From Caproiciproducens faecalis (GTDB taxonomy: Bacteria > Bacillota > Clostridia > Oscillospirales > Acutalibacteraceae): DNA of 64,000 nucleotides. Location of the stretch: positions 294,738 to 358,737 of the forward strand of contig NZ_JAGFNZ010000003.1 of assembly GCF_019448085.1 (NCBI RefSeq). Reading direction: 5' to 3'. The position numbers and the translations under genes were made by a program. Below, in pieces: positions 1 through 9,700 of this stretch. The notes under the pieces are model-generated. The model saw only the letters and a list, made by a program, of their open reading frames with translations. It did not search any database and was not told the DNA's origin. Every line of letters begins with the position of its first letter. Within the stretch, counting starts at the first letter, position 1.

Positions 1-950
1 GTTACCGGCCGGACGAATAACCGGAGCGTGACGCCGTCCATTTCACCGAGTTCTCGCAGGATGGCTTGATCCTCCGTTGAGGTAGGATATTCCCGGACGG
101 CCCACACGCAGCGGAAGGTATTGCCGCAGATAAAGTAGTCCTGATGCTTAAAATCAAGCACCGAGGGCGTAATCATATCCAGAAAGCCTTGTATATCACT
201 GTCGATATTTTGCTGAAAACCGGAAGCACTTCCGCTTTTTGGCGCTGGCTTCTCTTTCTTTGAGCGCTTATCCTTCTTCTTTTTATCGCCTTGATCTGTT
301 TCGGAATGCCGGCGCGCGGATTCAATCACCTGGATAAAATGATCGGAGGAAGAGCCCTTTATGCTCTGAGAAACGATTTTTTCCACCGGCGTTTCTTCAA
401 CCAATTTTTTGTTGCTGTCGCTTGCCAATGTACGCCAGTACTGAGCAAGGCTTAAATCACTTTCGCCGGCACGTCCCTTTTCATAAATGGCAGCAAGTTT
501 CCATTCAATATTGGAATTCGGTTTTTTTCTTTCCTGCTGCTGGAATTCCCGGAATGCCTTAATAAACAGCTGGTCGGCAGAAGCTTGGTCCCGCTCCATC
601 CCGATGCCTGCAGCAAGCATTTTAGCAAGCTCATAATCTGCAAAGGGAATATCTCCATCAGATGCTCTTGTAAACCACAGAGCTGCTTTTGTGTAATTTT
701 GAGGAACGGATATGCCCCAATAATACATTTTTCCCAATGTAAAACTGGCGTATTTATCGCCCCGGTTTGCGGCGGCAAGGTACCAGTCCGGTTCCTGATT
801 AGGGTTATACACCTTGCAAAGCCCCGCCTGTTCCTCGTTTCCATCCGTGACGGCGGCAAGTTCGTACCATGACTGAATCCTTTGCTCCGGGGTCTCCTGC
901 TCCCTCATCACCTCGTCGTTCTGTATTTCCGGCTCCATAAGTCTATTCAT
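1..950 (-). CDS. Sel1-repeat / VirB4-type conjugation ATPase fusion (partial, runs off left edge)
   Basis: Only the first ~316 codons are in the window. The ATG at 948..950 overlaps the upstream stop as ATGA. Residues ~35-150 form Sel1-like repeats (GKMYYWGIS, PFADYELAKM). A Lys-rich linker follows, with an in-frame copy of the dispersed palindrome near residue 238 (KSGSASGF). Then comes DYFICGNTFRCVWAVREYP, which resembles the N-terminus of VirB4-like conjugation ATPases of Firmicute CTn elements (CD1110 type). The Walker motifs would lie outside the window, so ATPase function is inferred from this segment and from the PrgI/VirB6 neighbours. VirB4 proteins energise the type IV secretion channel at the membrane. 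The N-terminal Sel1 module is unusual for the family and is related to the one in the Sel1-ParB protein at 19027..20727. Confidence 0.7.
   Translation of the reverse strand, partial: MNRLMEPEIQNDEVMREQETPEQRIQSWYELAAVTDGNEEQAGLCKVYNPNQEPDWYLAAANRGDKYASFTLGKMYYWGISVPQNYTKAALWFTRASDGDIPFADYELAKMLAAGIGMERDQASADQLFIKAFREFQQQERKKPNSNIEWKLAAIYEKGRAGESDLSLAQYWRTLASDSNKKLVEETPVEKIVSQSIKGSSSDHFIQVIESARRHSETDQGDKKKKDKRSKKEKPAPKSGSASGFQQNIDSDIQGFLDMITPSVLDFKHQDYFICGNTFRCVWAVREYPTSTEDQAILRELGEMDGVTLRLFVRPV
216..239. repeat. Dispersed palindromic repeat, copy 1 (inside the Sel1-VirB4 gene)
   Basis: Core at 220..235 is CCGGAAGCACTTCCGC with AAAA and TTTT flanks. It reads KSGSASGF in the minus-strand gene, in frame. 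Confidence 0.85.
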
Positions 951-1549
951 AGTTTCATCTCCAATAGCTCCGCATAGCTTTCTCCGTCAAAATCCTGCAT
1001 CTCTGTTTCAAAGATGTTTTGTTCCAGATAAATGGCAAGCATCCGCTTGATGTCAGGTTTTGCGGCAAGACGCACGATCATCCCGTTATCCTTGAAGACC
1101 TGCACTACTTTGCCCATGGTGGATTGTATCTGTTCGGTCGTGTCCTTTACTGAGAACCGCAGGACGGCCAGAAACTCACGGCTGGTGGCCATTGATATTC
1201 GTACCTGGTCAAAGAATTCTATGTCCTTCTGATCAAGATCCCTCAGCGTATCATTTGTTTCCCGCTCTTTCAGCTTTGCCAGATAATGTTTGTTGCTGTC
1301 ATAGCTCTGAGATGAATTCAGGCACAGGAAATCCACAGTGCCGATGTTTTCTAAGGTATCTGTCATTTTTGTGATCCTGCTGCTTATGTTGATCGACGAC
1401 AGAACATTGAGATTGACAGGCGTAATCATAATGAAGCACAGCCGTTCTCCTGAGGAAACAGCGAGGCAGCTGTCCTCAATGCCAGCTGCCCCGATTAAAT
1501 CCTGTACACTTTTCCTTTTTTTCTGTTTTTTATCAGTTGTTTTTTTCAA
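947..1549 (-). CDS. Hypothetical T4SS-associated protein
   Basis: A 200-aa protein. The TTG start at 1549 is chosen because AAGGAGG lies 6 nt upstream; it overlaps the end of the PrgI gene by 17 nt. A longer frame starts at 1579 but lacks a good ribosome site. The N-terminus is Lys-rich, with no membrane span visible. Segments such as FLCLNSSQSYDSNKHYL and ATSREFLAVLRF recall N-terminal domains of VirB4/TraE-like proteins, so it may be a detached accessory domain working with the VirB4 ATPase encoded next (ATGA overlap). I do not recognise a named family with certainty. It ends in LLEMKL. Confidence 0.6.
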   Translation of the reverse strand: MKKTTDKKQKKRKSVQDLIGAAGIEDSCLAVSSGERLCFIMITPVNLNVLSSINISSRITKMTDTLENIGTVDFLCLNSSQSYDSNKHYLAKLKERETNDTLRDLDQKDIEFFDQVRISMATSREFLAVLRFSVKDTTEQIQSTMGKVVQVFKDNGMIVRLAAKPDIKRMLAIYLEQNIFETEMQDFDGESYAELLEMKL

Positions 1550-1817
1550 GGCAATCCTCCTTTTCCCAATAAAAAACAAGCTGCTGCGTAATGAAATACC
1601 TGCAGAGCTTGCTCAAATATTTGAATATGGAAATGTCGTCAAATGTCACGGTCATGAATGCGTAGAAAGCGGTTATAGCCAACGGAACGAGGCTGCGCGT
1701 AAGCGGGTACAGGATTAAAGAAAATACGCCGGCCAATCCGAAGATGAAGATATCGCGGAGTTCCCAAAGGCCCAGCAAAGGCGGCGCCTCCATGTTGGAC
1801 GGATAATAGTATTTCAT
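1533..1817 (-). CDS. PrgI family (VirB3-like) conjugation membrane protein
   Basis: A 94-aa protein whose N-terminus (MKYYYPSNMEAPPLLG) is followed by two closely spaced hydrophobic segments at about residues 22-60. This is the usual size and layout of PrgI/VirB3-like proteins of Gram-positive conjugation systems, which sit in the membrane beside VirB4. Gene order VirB6-like, PrgI, VirB4 is the usual one in Firmicute ICEs and supports the call. The gene starts 16 bp after the VirB6-like gene and overlaps the next gene. Confidence 0.75.
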   Translation of the reverse strand: MKYYYPSNMEAPPLLGLWELRDIFIFGLAGVFSLILYPLTRSLVPLAITAFYAFMTVTFDDISIFKYLSKLCRYFITQQLVFYWEKEDCLEKNN

Positions 1818-1833
1818 TTTGCATAACCTCCCG

Positions 1834-2772
1834 TTAATGAATAAATGTTTTTCCCAGATTAATGATGGATGTGGTCGTGTGTACCGCGCTGGATAAATTG
1901 CCTTTCATGGAAGTGTCCAGCCCAAAGGATTGCGCTATTCGGGGTACCTCCGACGCCGCCAGAATCACGCCGGTTGCAATGACCATCTGATCTTTAAAAA
2001 TGTTCAGGCCGATCATAAGCATCAGGTTTTGCAGAAAGGCGGTAAAGCAAATGCCGATGATCTGCTTGCACCAGGACATAAACTGATCAAGGTATCCGCG
2101 GGGGATACTGAACAGGTACAGGGAACAGACACAGATCTGAATGAACAGGATTCCTCCACGTTTAATGTTCCCAAACAGGATTTTGAAGAAGCCGTAAGCA
2201 AACGCAATGATGAAAAACATATCTGTAACCTGCGGTACATGCTGTTCAGCTGGTGTTCCCACAATGCCCGAAAGAACGCTGCCGGCTGCCCCTGTGATAT
2301 TGACCAACGGGTTAGACGCAACCAGTCCTATAAAAAAGTTAATGGTGTTAGTAATCGTGCTTCCTGAGGAAACAGGTTCCGACAGGGCCGGGTCGCTCAT
2401 AACACCGGCGATATTCATGAGTTTCCCCATCACGGCCTGCATATTAACAGATAACTGATAGAGCTTTACGGGAAGTGTTGTAAACAGAAGCAGAACCCCC
2501 AGCCCTTTGAAAATGTTCATGCCGGTATCCTTTAGGCTTCCTTTTCCCTGCTCAATCGAAGCAAAATATTCTAATAGCGCCAGAACAAGGCCGACGGCAA
2601 AGAGGGCGTTCCCCAACAGCTGAAAGAAATAAAGGACTCCCTGAACATATTGATTATCAAAAAGATCCGCCCCCATATTTCCCATATACTGGTTGAAGGA
2701 ATTTATTCCGTTTAAAATCGTGTAATAAACCCATGCTTCCAGCTGTTCCATGGAATTTCCGACTGTAAACAT
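1834..2772 (-). CDS. VirB6/TrbL-like conjugation channel protein
   Basis: A 312-aa polytopic membrane protein with hydrophobic segments around residues 45-70, 85-110, 135-160, 185-205 and 215-270. Length and topology fit the VirB6/TrbL family (the CD1112-type proteins of C. difficile CTn elements), which form the inner-membrane core of the mating channel. The ATG at 2772 lies 5 bp after the preceding stop with a GTGAGG ribosome site. Its place between a small VirB2-like protein and PrgI matches related ICE operons. No catalytic residues are expected; the call rests on topology and gene order. Confidence 0.75.
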   Translation of the reverse strand: MFTVGNSMEQLEAWVYYTILNGINSFNQYMGNMGADLFDNQYVQGVLYFFQLLGNALFAVGLVLALLEYFASIEQGKGSLKDTGMNIFKGLGVLLLFTTLPVKLYQLSVNMQAVMGKLMNIAGVMSDPALSEPVSSGSTITNTINFFIGLVASNPLVNITGAAGSVLSGIVGTPAEQHVPQVTDMFFIIAFAYGFFKILFGNIKRGGILFIQICVCSLYLFSIPRGYLDQFMSWCKQIIGICFTAFLQNLMLMIGLNIFKDQMVIATGVILAASEVPRIAQSFGLDTSMKGNLSSAVHTTTSIINLGKTFIH

Positions 2773-2777
2773 TTACC

Positions 2778-3122
2778 TCACCATCCAATGATGGCCCACA
2801 TCCAAAACGGGGCTGAGATAGATAAAACTAATCCTGCGAAAAGGCCGGCCGGCACTTTCCATTCTATTTGCCCTCCGTGTTGCCGATAATCCACAACCGA
2901 GGTAGCGAGCTTGATAACAAAGAAAACCAGCAGAACAACGTCAACCGATCCGAAAACAGCGATATTGACCACGCTTTTGATCTGAGGCTTGATGTATGTA
3001 TTGAATGCATTGTTGACTGCGTCAGAGACATTTGCGCTGGCGGCATAGGCCGGGATGGCAAATACAGATACGAGGATCGCTATTACTATCATCAGTAATA
3101 ACGTTTTCTTATATTTCTTCAT
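2778..3122 (-). CDS. Small VirB2-like / DUF3852-type exported membrane protein
   Basis: A 114-aa protein. The ATG at 3122 is preceded by AAAGGAG 8 nt upstream; an in-frame extension to 3152 lacks such a site. It has a cleavable-looking signal peptide (MKKYKKTLLLMIVIAIL ... AYAASA), then two hydrophobic segments at ~45-68 and ~90-112. This is the size and plan of VirB2-type pilin or channel subunits placed before the VirB6 gene in Gram-positive T4SS operons. It probably contributes to the mating channel. The family name is given from memory and is less certain than the topology. Confidence 0.6.
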   Translation of the reverse strand: MKKYKKTLLLMIVIAILVSVFAIPAYAASANVSDAVNNAFNTYIKPQIKSVVNIAVFGSVDVVLLVFFVIKLATSVVDYRQHGGQIEWKVPAGLFAGLVLSISAPFWMWAIIGW

Positions 3123-3148
3123 AGTGCATACTCCTTTTATTGACGGAA

Positions 3149-3721
3149 TCACTGTTCCATTTCCATTGTATTTTCTTCAACCGGCCCAGCTTCAGGCTTT
3201 CGGCTGCCCGCCGAAGCAATATAACGTTCCACCTCCTTAATTTCTTCCCGGCTCATGGAGCTGTGGGCTTCTTCCGGAAGAATCACACTGGTGATTTTTC
3301 CATCCTCTGCTTTTGCGACAAATATTGATCCAAATTGTTCCTGTATCCCTATAATTTTCTGTTTCATCCGCAGGCCGTAATCCTCTTTATGGGATACGGT
3401 CTGATTGTGGAAAAAGGTTTCAGAATAATACAGGGTGGCAATGTCATGCTTTTGGGCATATGAGATTTCTCTTTTCATTCCTTCCGACACAACATCACCG
3501 CACACCCAAAGCTCGCTGCAATGCTTTAACAATTCCATTCCCATCATCAGCCCTTTTTGCCGCTGCAGCGGAACGGTGTCATCAAGATACTGGGTAAAGA
3601 TCGTATGTGGTGCTAAAGGAATTACACCCTGTTCCGCAGCATAGGCACAGTAGGCAGTTGCTTTTTTGATATTTTCCTGCATGTCCCCCTTTAGCGGCGA
3701 ACAAATATATACCAGTTTCAT
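3149..3721 (-). CDS. DUF4406 / nucleoside deoxyribosyltransferase-like protein
   Basis: A 190-aa protein. The second of two adjacent ATGs (3721) is 6 nt from GGAGGAG. The N-terminus (MKLVYICSPLKGDMQENI...AYCAYAAEQGVIPLAPH) is typical of DUF4406 and related deoxyribosyltransferase-like Rossmann folds, and ELWVCGDVVSEGMKREISYA fits the nucleotide-binding second half. Such genes are common cargo in Firmicute ICEs and phages; the substrate is unknown. The C-terminal ~70 residues are extra and end in EENTMEMEQ, an acidic/Met tail like those of other proteins on this element. A palindrome copy lies just upstream at 3739..3762. Confidence 0.65.
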   Translation of the reverse strand: MKLVYICSPLKGDMQENIKKATAYCAYAAEQGVIPLAPHTIFTQYLDDTVPLQRQKGLMMGMELLKHCSELWVCGDVVSEGMKREISYAQKHDIATLYYSETFFHNQTVSHKEDYGLRMKQKIIGIQEQFGSIFVAKAEDGKITSVILPEEAHSSMSREEIKEVERYIASAGSRKPEAGPVEENTMEMEQ

Positions 3722-3738
3722 CATGATCTCCTCCTTTA

Positions 3739-3762
3739 AAAAGCGGAAGGACTTCCGCTTTT
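3739..3762. repeat. Dispersed palindromic repeat, copy 2 (intergenic)
   Basis: Core GCGGAAGGACTTCCGC at 3743..3758 with AAAA/TTTT flanks, between the methylase-helicase stop (3768) and the DUF4406 gene ribosome site. It could also fold as a weak terminator hairpin. Confidence 0.85.
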
Positions 3763-3767
3763 GTTTT

Positions 3768-6700
3768 TTAGATAGCCATTTCCGGCCCTTCCTCCATTTC
3801 TTCTGAATCAACCACCTGTTCCTGATCGCTTCCGATATCGGCCGCCATTTCAATATCAAGCTGGTTCAGCCGTTCTGCTTTTTCGTTATACTCCTGCTCA
3901 TGCTCCCACGGGAGAGCGAGTTGTGCTTTTGCTTCACCCAACTGTTTTTCGGCCGAATCAATCTCACGTTGACATTTGGATACGGCCGTCTCCAAATCCC
4001 GGAGAAGGTTATCCATACGCGCGGTACACCCTATTGCACTGTGTCCCATTTCCGTAATCCGACGCGTGGCTCCGCAAAGAACAATGGAATGTGCCTGCTC
4101 CCATTCGCTGTACGTCAGCTCTACCCGAAAGCCCCGGTATTCTCCAATCGGCAAATATTCTCCGGCTTTTCGGAAGCTTCCCGCATTTTTCAAAATGGCT
4201 GCGCCGGCGTCCTCTCTCTTCACGTATGTTTTTCCGGATAACTTTATGGAGAAATCTTCGGAAGCGTTGCTGTCCCGCAGAGAAATGTCTTTTCTGAGAC
4301 CCTCCATCGCCTGCTGGTTAAGCTTGATCTTTTGCGGAAGACGTTTCAGCACGTCGTCCTCCAAGTCGTATTTTTCATGGTTATATTCGGATCTTAATTG
4401 AGAAAGCTGTGTGACACGCACCCGCAGTTCTTCCCGCTCCTTGATACGGGGATCCTTGCTCGCAATCATCTTGACGGTCGCATAGTCCAGCGCGGTGTTA
4501 TCAATGTCGGCCGCATGACGGTCCACAACATTCCCGCGTGAAATCTGACTGATAAAACGCTGTTTCTGTTCTAGAATTTGCCAACTGTACGCGTCGAAGG
4601 TTCCTTCCGTCACATACCGGTAGATTCCCACCTCTGAGTTTTCATTGCCCTGGCGCAGGATTCTTCCCTCACGCTGTTCCACGTCCGCAGGCCTCCACGG
4701 TGCGTCCAGATGGTGCAGGGCGATCAGATGGCGCTGTGCGTTGGTTCCCGCCCCCATCAGAGGAGTGGAGCCTAAAAGAATGCGCACCTTACCGGCTCGC
4801 ATAGAAGCAAAGAGCGCTTCTTTTTGCTTTTCTGTTTTTGCATCGTGAATAAAGGCTATTTCATCCTCCGGTACCCCGAACTGCAGCAATTTGTGACGAA
4901 TGTCAAAGTAGGCGTTAAAACATACCTTTCCGTTTGGGTTGACCATTCTTGCGACACCGTCGATCATTTCCATGTGGATCACTTCATGCGGAGTGGAGAG
5001 GTCACAGAAGACCATCTGAGTGCCTTTGATATTTGCTGTCCGTTTCCAGATGTCATAGATATTGCCGACAGCCATATTGATTTTGCTACCCGGGAAGTCC
5101 TCTGCATACGGGTCGATCATGCGCATATCAAGCGCACAAAACCGGCCATCATTGGTTGCTTTCAGCGCGTTGTCCTCAAATGGTTCCACTTCGCCGTTAT
5201 GGATTTGCTCGAATCGGTGGACAATTTCATCAACATATTGAATCTGCCTTTCACTGGGCTTTGACAATACGGTGATGACAGAGCCTGATTTTAAAGTTGG
5301 TACAGGGAGTTTCAGCATATCCGCCGATTGAATGTCTGCAACCAGAGAATACAGGGACATCAGCTCCGGCAGATTCACAAATTCCGCAAAGCGTGATTTG
5401 TACCGGTATTGGGTTCCATCCGGTGTGAGTTCCAGCGAAGACACCACTCTTCCATAATTTGCTGCCCATGCATCAAAATGGGCTGTTCCTTCGGCTACCA
5501 ATTTTTCCGGTTCCAGATAGGTCTGCATTGTAAAAAGTTCCGCCATGGAATTTGACACAGGGGTACCGGTCGCAAAGACCACCCCGCGCTGTCCGTTATG
5601 GATTTCATTGATATACCGGCATTTCATCAGCATATCAGAGGCTTTCTGTGCCTTTTGCTGACCAATGCCGGCGACATTAACCATCTTGGTTGCGACAAAC
5701 AGATTTTTGTAATAATGAGCTTCATCCACAAATATCTGATCCACACCCAGCTCTTCAAAGGTAAGAAGATCATCTTTACGGGACTGATTTGTAAGTGTTT
5801 TCAGCTGCTCTTCCAGACTCTTTTTTGTGCGTTCCATTGCCTTGACGGTCCAGTCTTTTTCATCTTCCTGTTTTGCGATCTCCATGGCGTCCATAAGGTC
5901 ATCAATCTGCTTGCTTAACAGCCGTTCAATTCTATCCGGGCTAACCGGAATTTTTTCGAAACTGCTCTGCGCTATGACCACCATATCGTAATCCCCAGTG
6001 GCAATTCGGCTGACAAGACGATGACGGTTCTGCTTTTCAAAATCCTTCTTTGTAGCGAGCAGGACATTTGCCCCGGGGTACAGTTTTAAAATATCCGCGC
6101 CCCACTGGTCAATCAGATGGCCGGGAACGACCATCATGCTTTTATTACAAAGACCCAAACGCTTGCTTTCCATTGCCGCCGTAATCATGGTGTAGGTCTT
6201 TCCAGCTCCGACACAATGCGCAAGAAGGGTATTCCCGCTTTGCAGAATACGGGCAACCGCATCTTTTTGATGAGGATTCAGGGTTATTTCGGGAGTCATA
6301 CCGGGAAATGTGAGATAGGATCCGTCATATTTCCGGATACGGGTGTTGTTATAGATCTGATTGTACTTCCATACAAGCCGTTCTCGGCGCTGCGGCTCCC
6401 CGAACACCCATTCCTCAAATTTCCGTTCGATGACGCGCTGCTTATCCCTCGCAGCCGCCGTAGCCCGTGGATTCATTTTGTAAGAGTTGTCCAACTGCTT
6501 ATCCCGGATAGTGGGTATCTTTTGATTCAGGGAGATTTCTATCAGATCATAAGCATCAATCCGGGAGGTTCCGTAGGTTTTCCCCGGCAGCACTTTCTGA
6601 CGCTGTCCGGCGTGATATACGCCATTTATCTTCCATGTCGCCTGCGACGGAATATATCTTACCTTCAGATGCATTTCGTCATATGAATCAGGCTTCAGCA

Positions 6701-9700
6701 ATTCCACAATAAACTGCTTGATGTCGTCCCTGTCCAGCAAGGGAGAACCTAATTTGACGTCAATCTGTGAAGCGTCCAAATCCTTCGGCTGAACCAGTCT
6801 GAGAGCCTCCACGTTTGCGGCATATTGATCGTCTTTCTCTGCCGCCGTTTCCGCATCGGTCAGCTTTTGCCGAACGTTTCCGGAAAGATAGGCGTCGGCG
6901 GCTTCTAACACGCCAGTTTGCGGGTCTCGGTAAATCAAACCCTTTAGTTCGTCCAGTATTTCATTCTCCGGCTTTCCGACAAGCTGTGCTATATAGGGGA
7001 TATCCACACAACCCTTAACATCCAGACAGTGGGGCAGGGCTTCCACTGCGGTTTCGCAGCTCGTGATCTCCACCGGAGGCCGGATGGTGCGTTTCGTAAA
7101 GATGGCAGCTTTACTGACCTTTCCATCTTCATCGATATTTTCCAGACTGGTCAGAAGCGGGTAATCGGAATCGCTGGAAAAGGCAAGTTTGTTGCCAATG
7201 CCGGTCAGATATCCGTATTTATAGGTGAAACTGTCATAGAGCTGCTCCAGTTTGGCCTGTGTCGTGAGAATAACATCATCAGGATAATTTTCACTCTGTA
7301 CCCGGATGACCTCTCGCAGGGTGTCGCGGATCTCAATCATGCCGCGTATTCTCTGCTCCCGGGTGCCGATGATATTCTGCAGAATCATCTGAGAGTTTTC
7401 GCGGAAATACAGTTCATTCTCGACAATGGTGTACGTGTAATTCCTTACGTTCGGGCCTGCCGGAATACTGACCGCCGCCTCACCGTCTTCCAGCTCAATT
7501 TCCGGTTCTTGAACCTTCCACTGCAGGGAATTGACGGCCGGAATCAGCTCCTCGCGCCAATCTTTCCCTCCATGCGGAATCAGAGCGGTATCTTTGGCGC
7601 TACCGTACATGCTGTCATCAAACACCATGTCGCCCAGCATCATTTCCGGATGGTCGGCAAAATAGGTGTTTACCGGAACTCCGTTTTCCAAATAGGTCAG
7701 ATTGACCCACTCCGGTTCAATGTCCACCATGCGGTCACGCTTTTGCAAAAAGATCAGGTCAGAGGTTACCCGCGTGTTGCCTTCCGTGTACATCATCGTG
7801 TTGGGACAGCGGATCGCGCCGATCAGCTCCGCTCGCCTGGCAATGTAACGCCGTACTTCCGGGTTTGCCTTATCCAGCGTCCCCTTGGAAGTCACAAAAA
7901 CAATCAGGCCGCCCGGTCTAACCTTGTCCAGAGCTTTGGCAAAGAAATAGTCATGGATCAGGAAATTCTGTTTGCTGTAACGGGCATCCGGCACCTTGAA
8001 TTCTCCAAAAGGCACATTTCCGAAAGCCAGGTCAAAAAAGTTATCCGGAAAAGCCGTTTTCTCAAAGCCACGGATTTGGATATTTGCTTTTTGGTAGAGC
8101 TGCTGAGAGATTCTGCCCGTGATGCTGTCTAGCTCCACACCGAAGAGATTACAGAAGTCCGCAATGTTTTCCGGTATAAAACCAAAAAACCGCCCTGTTC
8201 CGCAGGACGGTTCCAAGATGTTGCCGCCGGTAAACTCAAAGTTTTTCAAGGCGGTATGTACGGCGCTGATAACGGCGGGCGGCGTATAGAATGCGGTCAG
8301 GGTAGAAGCACGGGCTGCAGCGTATTCTTCCGGGGTAAGCAATTGATTGAGTTCTTCATATTCTTTTTGCCATTTTTCATTCTTTTTATCAAATGCCTGC
8401 GGGATGCCGCCCCAGCCGACGTACTTGAACAGCACCTGCTGTTCTTCCCGGGTTGCCAAACGCTGTTCCTTTTCAATGGTTTTCAGAAGTTTAATTGCTT
8501 CCACATTCGCCTTATAATGGGTTTTCTGCCCTCCGGCAAATTCCTGAGTGTCTGTGTACCGGAAATTGATACGCTCTGTTCCATAGTCAAAAGCGGAAGT
8601 GCTTCCGGTTTTTGCTTCCTCGCTGATAGCGTTCGGCTCCTGTGTCTGCAGGTGAGCGGGGGGGTCTTCTGGAATACCGGGCGACACGGGGCTAAGTGCG
8701 CCAAAGGTTAGCTGCTGCGGCCCATGCGCTGGTTTACCTTCTAAAAAATTCCCCGAGTTAATCAGATTCCGGATGTGCTTGCCACATTCATTCCAGCTTA
8801 TTTTTCGGGAATAGTCACCCTCTTGCATAGCAATATCCAGAGAGATTCCGGTTGGTTGGAACCAGACCCAGGCGTCGCCGCCGGTGCTGTGTATAATAAA
8901 GGAAGGATGTTCATTGAACGCTTTTTTTAGAAACTGAGCCGTTTCTTTTTCGCCTGGTTCTCGATCGAGATAGAAATCATAAATACTTTCCCGGATGCTG
9001 AGCAGCTGATAGTTTTTTAAAGCAGGGAAAAAATAAGAGTGCAAGAAATCATAATCGGAAAGAAAAGCCGTGTATGCGGGTTTCCCATTGATAGTCGGTA
9101 ACAAACAAAAACCAACGGAGCCGTTCCCTTGAAAAAGCTCCGTTGGTTCATTTTCTGTTATCGGGGTTATCGGCTCGGGTACACCACGTTCTCGAGCGTC
9201 ATTTCCTCCGCTGTTTTGTATAGCCAGTTGTTGTACTGTACTGTCTCCATAAAGTCGTCCGTCTTCGGCGCCGGATGTTCCTTGCGCAGCTGCGGGAGAA
9301 GATTGTCCTCGTACTCGTTTGCTTCCCGCTCCACCCGATGGCAAACTGCCATCAGCTCGAGATTCTGCAGAAGAATCGCGTACCGGCCCGGATGCTCCTC
9401 CTTCAGGTATTTTTTGTACATCGTCCCGTACTTTGTCAGGGGCTTGTCGTCCTCCGGCGCCGCTACTGCCAACTGCGGATATAACAACCCGTCTTTCTCC
9501 TGATATTCCATGACCCTGTCTCCTTTTCTGTTCGTGTTCGATCTGTCTGACTGTGCTTTCAATTTGCCGCAGTAGGGTGCAGGAGCGTTGTACAGTTTCA
9601 TTTCCGAGGAGTGTAAAATGCTCCGGCTGCTCCAACAGGGGGAGTCCACTGAAAGCCAAAAACTGAGGAATTTCACTCGGAAGGACACGGCTGAAAATCA

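Noticed and set aside
4150..4175. CGGAAGCTTCCCG in the methylase-helicase gene as a further family member
   Set aside because: It lacks the two-base spacer and the AAAA/TTTT flanks and is only a short HindIII-like dyad.
7029..8132. 367-codon open frame on the plus strand
   Set aside because: It lies wholly antisense to the methylase-helicase gene, whose motifs are unmistakable; the plus-strand product has no recognisable features.
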